From assembly GCA_964535025.1 (NCBI GenBank), contig CAZHRW010000262.1:1-12572 (forward strand): a stretch of 12,572 bases of DNA. Reading direction: 5' to 3'. This document shows, piece after piece, positions 1-7,459 of the stretch. Each line of letters opens with the position of its first letter. Positions within the stretch are counted from its first letter, which is position 1. The DNA is from JAAYZK01 sp964535025 (GTDB taxonomy: Bacteria; Planctomycetota; Phycisphaerae; SM23-33; FEN-1343). Under the pieces are notes generated by a model. The model did no database searches. It was given only the letters and a program-made list of their open reading frames with translations, and was not told where the DNA came from. The translations under genes were made by a program, and so were the position numbers.

Positions 1-1
1 G

Positions 2-121
2 ACGAACTTCGGCCGCACCGGCGACGCGACGTGGGCCGACGGGGACTTCGACGGCGACCAGGACGTGGACCTGGACGATTTCGCCCAGTTGAAGCAGAAC
101 TTCGGCACCACCGGGAACTGA
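2..121 (+). CDS. C-terminal end of a secreted protein with a dockerin-type repeat (partial, 5' end outside window)
   Basis: The reading frame is open from base 2 and ends at TGA 119-121, giving 39 residues. They read NFGRTGDATWADGDFDGDQD, then VDLDDFAQLKQNFGTTGN. The DFDGDQDVDLDDF stretch is a dockerin/EF-hand-like calcium loop with acidic residues at alternating positions, followed by the short helix FAQLKQNFG. A preceding NFG suggests the end of a first repeat. In Planctomycetota such repeats usually close large exported proteins, often polysaccharide-active or surface ones. No PEP-CTERM tail follows; the protein stops directly after the repeat. The catalytic or binding part lies outside the window, so no specific function can be given. 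The third-position G/C bias supports real coding. Confidence 0.8.
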   Translation, partial: TNFGRTGDATWADGDFDGDQDVDLDDFAQLKQNFGTTGN

Positions 122-123
122 TC

Positions 124-167
124 AGCCCCCGCGGGAACCACCGACGACCCGGCGCGCCGGCGGGGCT
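124..167. terminator. GC-rich stem-loop between convergent genes, possible terminator
   Basis: AGCCCC (124-129) is complementary to GGGGCT (162-167). Inside this lies a perfect 12-base palindrome, CCGGCGCGCCGG (149-160). The element sits between the dockerin-protein stop and the oxidoreductase stop, where a bidirectional terminator is expected. No T-run follows on either strand, so it is at best a non-canonical terminator. Confidence 0.3.
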
Positions 168-210
168 CCCAGGCAGCTCGCGCGGCGAAATAAACTGTGG
201 CACTGTCCTG

Positions 211-1164
211 CTAGCGCTGCCCGCACATCCGCGCGATCGTCTCCGCCAGTCGCATCGAGGGCACGGCGTCGGCGAGCGTGGGCCAGTACGGTCCGGTGCC
301 GGCGACGGCGTCGAGCAGGGCTTCGGTTTCGCCGACCGTGCCGTTGGCGACGACGGCCGGGGCGTCGGGCTCAGGGTCGATCCGCTCGATGAGTCTGCCG
401 TCCTGGTGGATCGTGACGGCGCCGGTGAGGGCGTCGGCGGTCACGGTGAAGTTCGCCCCGTAGAACTCGTAGGTTTCCTCCAGAACCCCGACGTCCGGGG
501 CGACGACGGCCGCGGCGCGGGCGCCGTCGGGGAAGTCGGCCTGCCAGGTGACGATGCCGAGCCCGGCCTGCGCCACCCGCTGACGCGCGGCCGCGACCGA
601 AATCGACGTACCGAGGAACGAGGTGATCGCGTCGACCTGGTGGATGGCGGTGCCGAGGATGAACCCCTCGTCGAAACGCTTCCGCCGCAGCAGCCGCGCG
701 AGAATCAGCCGCGGCCGCCGCACATCCGGGTCGGCGGCGATCCACCGGCGCACCCGCGCCAGGGCGGGCGTGAAGCGGCGGTTGAACGAAACCATGTGCG
801 GCGTGGCGTGCTCGGCGGCCAGCGCCGCGAGGCGCTCGGCGGCCGCCGCGTCGGCGCCGGGGGGTTTCTCGATCAGCAGCGGCACGCCGCGACCCAACAG
901 GTCCGCAACGATCCGCTCGGTGCGGGCGATCGGCGTGATCGCCAGCACCGCGTCGGGGCGTTCCAGGTCGAGCATGCGGTGGTAGTCGCCGTACACCGCC
1001 GGCACGTCGAACCGCTCGGCATAGGCCCTCGCCCGCTCGGCATCGAGGTCGCAGACGGCCACGACGGCCAGCGACCCCGGCCGTCGCCGGCGCACCACCT
1101 CCAGCGCCCGCCCGTGGACCTCGGTCGAATGATTCCCCGCACCCAACACCGCCAGACGGATCAT
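211..1164 (-). CDS. Gfo/Idh/MocA-family NAD(P)-dependent oxidoreductase
   Basis: A 317-residue protein, typical in length for the family, which oxidises or reduces sugars, inositols and sugar derivatives with NAD(P). The N-terminal Rossmann fold starts at once with MIRLAVLGAGNHS (GxGxx loop, residues 8-13). The family EKP motif, with the catalytic lysine, is E99-K100-P101. VSFNRRF (125-131) opens the substrate domain, and GTAIHQVDAI (171-180) supplies the usual conserved His/Asp pair (H175, D178). The start at 1164 is chosen because GGAAAGGA lies 6 bases upstream (1171-1178 on the plus strand) and the protein begins exactly at the Rossmann strand. The open frame extends further upstream, but without family similarity. 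It is divergent from the secreted protein at 1309, which suggests joint use in saccharide metabolism. Substrate cannot be read from the sequence. No signal peptide; cytoplasmic. Confidence 0.9.
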   Translation of the reverse strand: MIRLAVLGAGNHSTEVHGRALEVVRRRRPGSLAVVAVCDLDAERARAYAERFDVPAVYGDYHRMLDLERPDAVLAITPIARTERIVADLLGRGVPLLIEKPPGADAAAAERLAALAAEHATPHMVSFNRRFTPALARVRRWIAADPDVRRPRLILARLLRRKRFDEGFILGTAIHQVDAITSFLGTSISVAAARQRVAQAGLGIVTWQADFPDGARAAAVVAPDVGVLEETYEFYGANFTVTADALTGAVTIHQDGRLIERIDPEPDAPAVVANGTVGETEALLDAVAGTGPYWPTLADAVPSMRLAETIARMCGQR

Positions 1165-1241
1165 ACGATTTCCTTTCCAGTGAACGCCATGATGCCGTGC
1201 CCACACCGCCCCCGCAAGCGGAAAGGGCCTCCGACCGGTCC

Positions 1242-1271
1242 TTGGACTTCCCCCGCCGGATCTGCGACAAT
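1242..1271 (+). promoter_or_regulatory. Possible sigma70-type promoter for the secreted beta-sandwich gene
   Basis: TTGGAC (1242-1247) and GACAAT (1266-1271) are separated by 18 bases, 37 bases before the ATG at 1309. The match to consensus is moderate (3/6 and 4/6). It lies in the 144-base divergent spacer shared with the oxidoreductase. I found no equally good minus-strand promoter there. Confidence 0.35.
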
Positions 1272-1308
1272 GGGCCCGACACACGTCCGCGCACGGAAAG
1301 GACCTTCC

Positions 1309-3309
1309 ATGCACCTGCAGCTTCGATGGGGAGGGATCATGGCGATGCTCATCACGTCGGCGGCAGCGGCCGAGACGGCCGCGTGGCCGCGGATCGAGAT
1401 CCGCGAGGATACGAAGGGACGACTGGAAGTGGTGCTCGAGAACGCCCTGCTGCGGGCCCGCTACGCCATCGGCCCCGGCGGCAAGCGGGGCCACGAGTGG
1501 GCGATCCGCGACCTGGTCATCAAGGCCGCCGGCGAGGACCAGGCCGGGGCCTTCGTCGATTCCTGCGCGACACGCGGCTTCCTGGGCGAAGCCTCCGTGA
1601 TCGTCGAGCGGCCGGGCATGAAGACGGTCCGGCTGACCTTCGACGACGGCAACCAACAGGATGTGACCATCTGGGCCGCCAAGCCCTACCTGCGGATCGA
1701 CTACCACCGCTACGGCGTCAACGTGGTCGACATCGGCGCCCCCGGCGGCGCCGTGGGCCTGTACCGCTTTCATGGCGGCGACGGATGGCACCGCCAGCAT
1801 GTGAACCACCCGTCGAGCTACTACAACCGCTTCGAACAGGACCTCGGCAAGGAGAACGTCGACGCGCTCGACGCCGCCGACGCCGCCCCACTGGCCTACC
1901 GCGGACATTTCATCATGGCCGTCGTGAACGCCGAGAACGGCCGCGGATTCGGGCGGGTGGCGCCGGTGCGGCACGTCAACATCATCAAGCTGCTGTGGGG
2001 CAAGGGATTCGAGCTGTTCGCCCATCTCGGCGAGCATCGCTACCCCTGGACGGGCTGGCTGTTCATCGTCACCGACGGCCCCGACGCCGCGATGGACGTG
2101 GGCAGGCGGATCGTCGACGAGGAGATCCTGCCGAGCGAAGGCGTCGGTGGCCCGCGGCCGGGGGATGTATATCGCGAGTACGTCTGGCGGGATCGTTTTC
2201 ACGAGTGCGACCCCGCCGCGACCAACGACGGCGCCGCCGAGTACGCCGCGTCGTCGCGCCGGCCGCGTGTGATCCGCGTGGACGACCTGGACGGGGCGAC
2301 GCGGGCGGAGGTGTCGGTGCAGTACTGGGGCGGGCACATCGGCACGGGCGGCCAGCGGTTTCGCGTCAACGGGCACGACTGGGTCGACATCCCCCAGCCG
2401 GCCGGCACGCCGACCGAGCCGCAATGCTACTACCGCACGGTGCTGGGTGACAACGCCGTCGATATCCCGCTGAGGTGGCTGCGGGAGGGCGACAACGAGT
2501 TGATCTTCGCCGCCGGGCCGCAGATCCGCTACAGCTTCGGCTGGGGCTTCTACTGGGTCTACTCGTTCACCGTCCGCGTCTATTACGGGCCGGACAAGCC
2601 CCACGTGGCCGGTCGGATCGTCTCGCCGGCGCCGATGACGGTGCTGGACGACCGCGTGACCATCGAACTCCAGCGCGCGGGGGGTGACAACAAGGTCGCG
2701 AGCGCCGACGTCATCGCCCTGTACGAAGGGTTCGACTGGGAAGGCAACGGCCTGTTCCGCCAGTGGCACTACCAGTACCGCCGCGGCGAGCTCGCCCGCC
2801 ACGTCGGCTCGGCCGACGCGCTGCCGGGGCGGGTCACCTGGGACACGACGTGGGTGCCGGACCAGGACCGGGCGATCCGCCTGACGGTGCGCGTGGTCGG
2901 CGACGACGGGATCATGAGCCTCTCGCCGTCCGTGGACAACCTGCGGCCGGCGCGCGAGGGTCGGTCGGTGCGGATGGTCCGCGCGACGGCGGTGCCGGAG
3001 AACTTCGGCGTGCGGGTCGGCCGGCGAAAGCAGTGCACGCTGGAGGTCCCGGTCGATCCGGCCGTCGTGACGGAGGCACGGCTGCTGCTGTCGACGTGGT
3101 CGGCGGCCCACGCCGAGGCGATCGACTTCAACGGCGTCCGCCTGGCCGACAATGTCGGCGTCGTCCACGACGTCAGCTTCGACACGCTGGCGGTCCCGCC
3201 GGAACTGCTGCAACAGGGGCCCAACACGCTGTCGATCTACTCGAGCACCGAAGAACACGCCGCGGAGATCAACTGGCCGGGACCCGCCCTGCTGCTGGAA
3301 ACGAAGTAA
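1309..3309 (+). CDS. Secreted multi-domain beta-sandwich protein of unknown function
   Basis: A 666-residue protein. The ATG at 1309 is chosen because GGAAAGGA lies 6 bases upstream and a signal peptide follows: R6, a hydrophobic stretch GGIMAMLITSAAAA, and a likely cleavage near A21/E22. The open frame runs much further upstream but has no coding character there. I see four regions: a beta-rich domain (about 25-280) with many aromatic residues (YRFHGGDGWHRQHVNHPSSYYNRF read in two parts around 152-175); a jelly-roll-like domain (about 318-428, VSVQYWGGHIGTGGQRFRVN, then LREGDNELIF); an Ig-like domain (about 432-545, starting GRIVSPAPMTVLDDRVTIEL); and a second jelly-roll (about 555-666, DFNGVRLADN, QQGPNTLSIYSS, INWPGPALLLE). 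The last two motifs resemble galactose-binding-like modules. A saccharide-binding or saccharide-active periplasmic or extracellular role is an inference. No catalytic residues are recognised. Divergent to a sugar-type oxidoreductase. Confidence 0.8.
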   Translation: MHLQLRWGGIMAMLITSAAAAETAAWPRIEIREDTKGRLEVVLENALLRARYAIGPGGKRGHEWAIRDLVIKAAGEDQAGAFVDSCATRGFLGEASVIVERPGMKTVRLTFDDGNQQDVTIWAAKPYLRIDYHRYGVNVVDIGAPGGAVGLYRFHGGDGWHRQHVNHPSSYYNRFEQDLGKENVDALDAADAAPLAYRGHFIMAVVNAENGRGFGRVAPVRHVNIIKLLWGKGFELFAHLGEHRYPWTGWLFIVTDGPDAAMDVGRRIVDEEILPSEGVGGPRPGDVYREYVWRDRFHECDPAATNDGAAEYAASSRRPRVIRVDDLDGATRAEVSVQYWGGHIGTGGQRFRVNGHDWVDIPQPAGTPTEPQCYYRTVLGDNAVDIPLRWLREGDNELIFAAGPQIRYSFGWGFYWVYSFTVRVYYGPDKPHVAGRIVSPAPMTVLDDRVTIELQRAGGDNKVASADVIALYEGFDWEGNGLFRQWHYQYRRGELARHVGSADALPGRVTWDTTWVPDQDRAIRLTVRVVGDDGIMSLSPSVDNLRPAREGRSVRMVRATAVPENFGVRVGRRKQCTLEVPVDPAVVTEARLLLSTWSAAHAEAIDFNGVRLADNVGVVHDVSFDTLAVPPELLQQGPNTLSIYSSTEEHAAEINWPGPALLLETK

Positions 3310-3351
3310 GCACGGCAGGCTCAGGCCTCGCGCCCGGTGTTGTTTCTTTCC

Positions 3352-3380
3352 TTGCGAGAATCGGTCGATAGGCCTACTAT
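3352..3380 (+). promoter_or_regulatory. Promoter for the beta-CASP ribonuclease gene
   Basis: TTGCGA (3352-3357) and TACTAT (3375-3380) are spaced by exactly 17 bases, a good sigma70-type arrangement. The expected start of transcription is near 3387, leaving a leader of about 70 bases before the ATG at 3459. The bases before it (3338-3351) are T/C-rich, unlike the surrounding DNA. Confidence 0.55.
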
Positions 3381-3391
3381 CAACAACAGCA

Positions 3392-3405
3392 TCCGGCCGG
3401 CCGGA
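3392..3405. repeat. 14-base perfect palindrome just downstream of the predicted transcription start
   Basis: TCCGGCCGGCCGGA is identical to its reverse complement. It lies about 5 to 18 bases after the predicted start of transcription of the gene at 3459. It could be an operator for a dimeric repressor or an RNA hairpin. In GC-rich DNA such palindromes also occur by chance. Confidence 0.35.
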
Positions 3406-3458
3406 CGGCCCGTTCCCAAGCCCTTTGTGCCGTCAATAAGACAAGGACCTGCAGTATC

Positions 3459-4853
3459 ATGGCCGAACTGGAGTTCCACGGCGCCGCCCAAACGGTGACC
3501 GGTTCATTGCACGCCCTTCACACCGACGACGGGACAATCTACCTCGACTGCGGGCTGTTTCAGGGCCGGCGCGAGGACACGCGGCGGATCAACCAGTCGT
3601 TCCCGACGCGGCCGTCCGACGTGAGGTGCGTACTGCTGTCGCACGCGCACATCGACCATTCCGGCAAGCTGCCGCGACTGTACCGCGACGGGTTCACCGG
3701 CCCCAGCTACGCCACGCGGGCGACGTGCGGCCTGCTGAGCGTTATGCTGGCCGACTCGGCGCACATTCAGGAGGAAGACGCCCGGTTCTGGAACGAGAAA
3801 CGCGCCGAAGGCCCGGAAGACTTCATTCAGCCGCTCTACACGCAAATCGACGTGCTGGCGGCGATGGAGCATTTTCTCGGGGTCCCTTACAACCAGCCCC
3901 TGCCGGTGGCCAACGGCGTGACGGCGACGTTCCTCGAGGCCGGGCACGTGCTGGGCTCGTCGAGCGTGCTGGTCGAGCTGGACGGGTTCCGCAAGACGCG
4001 GCTGCTGTACACGGGCGACCTGGGCCGCTTTGACATGCCGATCCTGCGGGACCCGCACTACCCGCTGCCGGAAGTGGATTACCTGATCACCGAGTCGACC
4101 TACGCCGACCGCCGTCACAACGACGAGGCGGAGATGGAAGACAAACTTGCCGCCATCATCAACGAAACCCGCGCCGCCGGCGGGAAGGTGATCATCCCCG
4201 CCTTCAGCCTCGGTCGGACGCAGCACCTGGTCTACGCCCTCAGCCAGGCGATTGCCGCCGGCAAGCTCGAGCCGCTGCCGATCTACGTCGACAGCCCGCT
4301 GAGCGTGAACATCACCCAGGTCTTCCGCGAGCACCCCGAGTGCTACGACGCCGAAGCGCGGGACTTCTGGCAGGCCGAAGGCGGGGTCTTCGGGCGCGAC
4401 CTGGTGCGTTATATCACGCGCGTGGACGACTCCAAGGCCCTCAATGCCATGGACGAGCCCATGGTGATCATCGCCTCGTCGGGCATGTGCGAGTTCGGGC
4501 GGATCCTCCACCACCTCAAGAACAACGTCGAGGACGAGACCAACACCATCGTCATGGTCGGGTTCCAGGCCCCCCATACGCTGGGGCGACGGATCGTCGA
4601 TCGCGTCGAGCAGATCAAGATCTTCGGGCGGATGTACGACCTGCTCGCCCGCGTCGAGGTGCTCAACGGCTTCAGCGCCCACGCCGACATGGACGACTTC
4701 GCCAAACTCCTCAACCCCCTGGCGCCCAAGCTCAAGGCCGCCTTCGTCGTTCACGGTGAGCCGCACCAGGTCTCCGCCATGCGCGACGCACTCCTCGCCG
4801 TCGGCTGCCCCACCGTCCATGCACCGAGCAAGGGCAATCGCTTCAAACTGTAG
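3459..4853 (+). CDS. Beta-CASP metallo-beta-lactamase-fold ribonuclease (YSH1/CPSF73-like, COG1236 type)
   Basis: A 464-residue protein, full length for bacterial CPSF73-like nucleases. Metal ligands of the metallo-beta-lactamase fold are present: SHAHIDHSG (61-69; H62, H64, D66, H67), GHVLGS (H163) and TGDLGR (D187). The beta-CASP motifs are also intact: motif A acid in TEST (E212), PAFSLGRTQ (247-255), SSGM (340-343), motif B His in NGFSAHAD (H408), and motif C His in VVHGEP (H432). A His rather than Val at motif C is typical of RNA-acting members. It is therefore predicted to be a zinc-dependent cytoplasmic endo- or exoribonuclease. AAGGA (3443-3447) lies 11 bases before the ATG, slightly far but usable. 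The gene has its own promoter and ends 27 bases before the convergent lipoprotein gene, so it looks monocistronic. It differs from RNase J, which is longer and has an extra C-terminal domain. Confidence 0.93.
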   Translation: MAELEFHGAAQTVTGSLHALHTDDGTIYLDCGLFQGRREDTRRINQSFPTRPSDVRCVLLSHAHIDHSGKLPRLYRDGFTGPSYATRATCGLLSVMLADSAHIQEEDARFWNEKRAEGPEDFIQPLYTQIDVLAAMEHFLGVPYNQPLPVANGVTATFLEAGHVLGSSSVLVELDGFRKTRLLYTGDLGRFDMPILRDPHYPLPEVDYLITESTYADRRHNDEAEMEDKLAAIINETRAAGGKVIIPAFSLGRTQHLVYALSQAIAAGKLEPLPIYVDSPLSVNITQVFREHPECYDAEARDFWQAEGGVFGRDLVRYITRVDDSKALNAMDEPMVIIASSGMCEFGRILHHLKNNVEDETNTIVMVGFQAPHTLGRRIVDRVEQIKIFGRMYDLLARVEVLNGFSAHADMDDFAKLLNPLAPKLKAAFVVHGEPHQVSAMRDALLAVGCPTVHAPSKGNRFKL

Positions 4854-4880
4854 GGACGACACGCCGGGTCCGTCGGGCGC

Positions 4881-5861
4881 CTATTCTGCCCCGCCGAATG
4901 CGACGTTCCCCTGGGCCGAGATGGCGGCGCCAAGGGCGTCCCAGGCGACCGTCCCGCGGTAGGCGACGCGGCCGGCGGCGTCGATGTACACCACCCGCGG
5001 CACCGCGTCGATGCCCCAGCGGAGCTTCGTTCCGCAGGTGTCGTCGAAGAGAACCGGCACGCCGAGCACGCCGCCGCCGTAGTGGTCGCGGACCGCCTGC
5101 TCGTCGTCGTCGAGGTTCACCGCCACGACCGTCACGCCCGCGCGGGCCAGCTCAGCCGCCACCGTCCGCAGGTCGGCCGCGGCGGCGGCGGCGGCGGGAC
5201 AGACGGTGTCGATGAAGACGACCACCACGCCCCTCTCCCCCGCGTACGACGCCAGCGGCCGCACCTGGCCGGCCAGGCTCGCCAGGCAGGTGGAGGCCAA
5301 CAGGGCCTCGCCGTCGCCGTTCCTCTGGCCGAACCGCGGCACGCGGGGACCGGGGTCGACACGCTCGGCCGCCAGGGCGGCCGCCCACGCATCGAGCGAC
5401 GCCGCCGGCAGCGACCCGCGGTACCGCTCGCGACCGAACTTGCCCACCAGGATGAACGTCGGAACCGACCGCACATCCAGGGCGTGGCCGAGATGGACCT
5501 GCTCGTCATAGACCACCGGGAAAGGCAGATCCCTCTGGCGATAATACGCCTCGGTGGCCTGGGAGCGCGGGAGCATCTCGACGCGAAGGTACGCCAGCGA
5601 CCCGACCGCACGGGTCCGCGCCAGGGCACACATCGCCTCGAACGCCGCGTCGCTGTGCTCGTTGCCGGCGGCCCCGAAACCGATCAGCGTCACCTTCCCG
5701 TCGAGGTCCGCCGCCGCCATCGCCTCGACAAGCGCCCGCGGCGTCTGGCCGCCACCGGCGGCCTTATCGTTGGACGGCTCGCGCTCCGACGCGCAGCCCG
5801 CGACGGCGAGGGCCGCCGCCAGGCCGATCATCCGGCATCGCTGTCCCATGGGGCACTCCAT
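4881..5861 (-). CDS. Lipoprotein with two thioredoxin-like (redoxin) domains lacking CXXC
   Basis: A 326-residue protein. The N-terminus has R8 and R10, a hydrophobic core MIGLAAALA and the lipobox VAGC (20-23), so it is predicted to be lipid-anchored at C23. Domain 1 (about 45-165) has the thioredoxin order VTLIGFGAAGNEHSDAAFEA ... VRSVPTFILVG with the cis-proline at P134, but GNEH stands where WCxxC is normal. Domain 2 (about 195-322) has GVVVVFIDTVCPAAAAA (C221 only, no second Cys) and GIDAVPRVVYIDAAGRVAYRG with the cis-proline at P288. This resembles the planctomycete redoxins that carry a single Cys-Pro motif. The start at 5861 is chosen because GGGAGGGG lies 5 bases upstream; later Met codons at 5849 and 5831 lack this. 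Neither domain can be a normal dithiol oxidoreductase. It may be a single-Cys peroxidase-like or a scaffold/chaperone protein at the membrane. Confidence 0.85.
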   Translation of the reverse strand: MECPMGQRCRMIGLAAALAVAGCASEREPSNDKAAGGGQTPRALVEAMAAADLDGKVTLIGFGAAGNEHSDAAFEAMCALARTRAVGSLAYLRVEMLPRSQATEAYYRQRDLPFPVVYDEQVHLGHALDVRSVPTFILVGKFGRERYRGSLPAASLDAWAAALAAERVDPGPRVPRFGQRNGDGEALLASTCLASLAGQVRPLASYAGERGVVVVFIDTVCPAAAAAAADLRTVAAELARAGVTVVAVNLDDDEQAVRDHYGGGVLGVPVLFDDTCGTKLRWGIDAVPRVVYIDAAGRVAYRGTVAWDALGAAISAQGNVAFGGAE

Positions 5862-5881
5862 GTCGACCCCTCCCGTAATGC

Positions 5882-5911
5882 ATTATCGGCTGAACCGTTA
5901 CCGCCTATCAC
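5882..5911 (-). promoter_or_regulatory. Possible promoter for the redoxin lipoprotein gene
   Basis: On the minus strand GTGATA (5911-5906) and GATAAT (5887-5882) are 18 bases apart. The -10 element matches consensus at 5 of 6 positions, the -35 at 4 of 6. It ends 20 bases before the ATG at 5861, so the transcript leader would be short and carry the GGGAGGGG ribosome-binding site. Confidence 0.4.
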
Positions 5912-5940
5912 TTCCGCCTTGCCCAACGCCGCGCGCGGGG

Positions 5941-5982
5941 GAAACCGCGTGAAACCGTCGCGACCGGCCGGTAGGATAAAAT
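5941..5982 (+). promoter_or_regulatory. Direct repeats, palindrome and -10-like element upstream of the AGE-family gene
   Basis: GAAACCG occurs at 5941-5947 and again at 5951-5957, exactly 10 bases (one helical turn) apart. A 10-base palindrome ACCGGCCGGT follows at 5963-5972. A -10-like TAAAAT sits at 5977-5982 in an A/T-rich stretch (5975-5995) that stands out in this GC-rich DNA. No good -35 lies at the right distance, so an activator-dependent promoter is possible. AAGGA at 5993-5997 is the likely ribosome-binding site, 10 bases before the ATG at 6008. Confidence 0.3.
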
Positions 5983-6007
5983 TGAATCAATTAAGGAACC
6001 GACGATC

Positions 6008-7459
6008 ATGACCCCCGACCCGCTCCCCGTCGAACGCATCGACGTCGCCGACTATCGCGGCACGATCCTGCCGGAGGCGCCCGACGCCGCCGCCGGCGCC
6101 GAGGCCCTCCGCGACGCCCGCCTGATGGTCCTGTCGGTCCTGGGTGTGATCCTGGACCGCCACGAGCGACGGCCCGCCTACCCGTTCATCGACACCAAGC
6201 TTAACGTCCTGCGGGGCGGCGACTACGCCACCGACGACCCCATCGGCGGGCGGGACCGGATCTACGGCTGGATCCAGGGTCGCGGCCTGGAGGCCCTGGC
6301 GGCCCACGAGCTGTGGCTGCGCCACGACGCCGCCGTCGCGCCAGGGCTTCGCGATGAGCTGTGCGGGCGGATCCGACAAATGCTGCGGACGACGCTCGAC
6401 GCGATGGAGGCCCTCCGCCGCGCCAACGGCGGACGGCTGTTCTTCGTGATGACCCCCGACGGGGCGCCGCTGCGCATGGACGCCCGGGGCCGGTTCGTTC
6501 CGTTCACCATGGCGGCCGACGCGCCGTCGAACTACAGCGAGCTGTTCTACGTCAAGGGCCTCGCCGCGGCCGCGGCCGTCCTCGACGACGCCGACGCCAT
6601 GGCCGGCGCCCGCGAGTGGTTCGCCGTGATCGCCCGCGACCTCACCGAGGGCCGCTTCCGCTCCGACCAGCAACCGCTGGACCCGTCCAACGCCGCCATC
6701 GCCAACCTCCCGGGCCGCAACCCGCACGGGCCCCGGATGATCGCCATCGGCGCCGCCGCACGGCTGCTCCAGTGCACCGGCGAGAACCTCTACCTCGACG
6801 CGGGGCTCGCCTACCTGGACGCCATCCTGGATCGGCACGTCAACGCTGACGGCCTCGTCGCCGGCTGCCGTCCGTTCGACATGTGGGAGTTCGTCGACAA
6901 CGCGGGCCGCCCCTACCTCGAAGACGGCGGCGTCCTGCGGTCCGACCCGGGCCACGCCTGCGAGTTCGTCGGCCTGGCCCTGAAGCTGCTGCGGACCGCC
7001 GACCAGCTCGATCGCCTGACCGACGTGTCGGCCCCGCGGCTCGAGCGCTATCGCGCCGTCCTGCCGGACGTCCTCGAGCGGAACATCGCCAACGGCTTCC
7101 ACGCCGACGGGCTGGGGATCGCCAAGGCCGTCGACCTGATCACGCGCCAGGTCATCCACGCCGACATGCCCTGGTGGTCGCTGCCGGAGACGATCCGCGC
7201 CGCCCTGGAAGCGCGTCGGATCGTCGAGCCCGACCGCCGCACGGCCATGGACACCATCGCCCGCCGCTGCTGGAACGCCTTCATCGCCCACTACGTCCGC
7301 CCGGAGATGCACCTCATGGCCTACCAGACCCTCGACCGCGACGGCCGCCCCATCGACGTCACCCCCGGCATGCCCGACGCCGACCCCGGCTACCACACGG
7401 GGCTGAGTCTGATCGATGCAATCGAGCTGTGGGAGCGGGCGGAAGGGCTTTTTTTGTGA
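6008..7459 (+). CDS. AGE-family (N-acylglucosamine 2-epimerase-like) alpha/alpha-barrel protein
   Basis: A 483-residue, largely helical cytoplasmic protein without signal peptide. Family marks are GRDRIYGWIQGRGLEALAAHELW (residues 81-103, in two parts), the AGE-type motif DPGHACEFVGLALKL (313-327, H316), MPWWSLPETIRAAL (387-400) and a terminal GYHTGLSLIDAIELW (461-475, H463). AGE-superfamily enzymes epimerise or isomerise sugars through conserved histidines: N-acylglucosamine 2-epimerase, mannose isomerase and cellobiose 2-epimerase. The exact substrate is not clear. The protein is longer than the usual 390-420 residues, with an N-terminal extension (about 1-60) and an insert around 145-245. 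Assignment rests mainly on the DPGHxxE and WWxxPE motifs, so unsaturated glucuronyl hydrolase-like or other alpha/alpha barrels remain possible. The final codons run through seven T's (7449-7455). Confidence 0.7.
   Translation: MTPDPLPVERIDVADYRGTILPEAPDAAAGAEALRDARLMVLSVLGVILDRHERRPAYPFIDTKLNVLRGGDYATDDPIGGRDRIYGWIQGRGLEALAAHELWLRHDAAVAPGLRDELCGRIRQMLRTTLDAMEALRRANGGRLFFVMTPDGAPLRMDARGRFVPFTMAADAPSNYSELFYVKGLAAAAAVLDDADAMAGAREWFAVIARDLTEGRFRSDQQPLDPSNAAIANLPGRNPHGPRMIAIGAAARLLQCTGENLYLDAGLAYLDAILDRHVNADGLVAGCRPFDMWEFVDNAGRPYLEDGGVLRSDPGHACEFVGLALKLLRTADQLDRLTDVSAPRLERYRAVLPDVLERNIANGFHADGLGIAKAVDLITRQVIHADMPWWSLPETIRAALEARRIVEPDRRTAMDTIARRCWNAFIAHYVRPEMHLMAYQTLDRDGRPIDVTPGMPDADPGYHTGLSLIDAIELWERAEGLFL

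Noticed and set aside
31..1308. Long open plus-strand frame continuing upstream of the secreted-protein start
   Set aside because: Arg/Gly/Pro-rich translation antisense to the oxidoreductase. The signal peptide and ribosome-binding site place the real start at 1309.
1165..3258. Long minus-strand open frame leading into the oxidoreductase
   Set aside because: Antisense to the secreted protein, no domain motifs; the Rossmann motif and GGAAAGGA fix the start at 1164.
3504..4862. 452-codon minus-strand open frame opposite the ribonuclease
   Set aside because: Shadow of a gene with all catalytic motifs intact on the plus strand.
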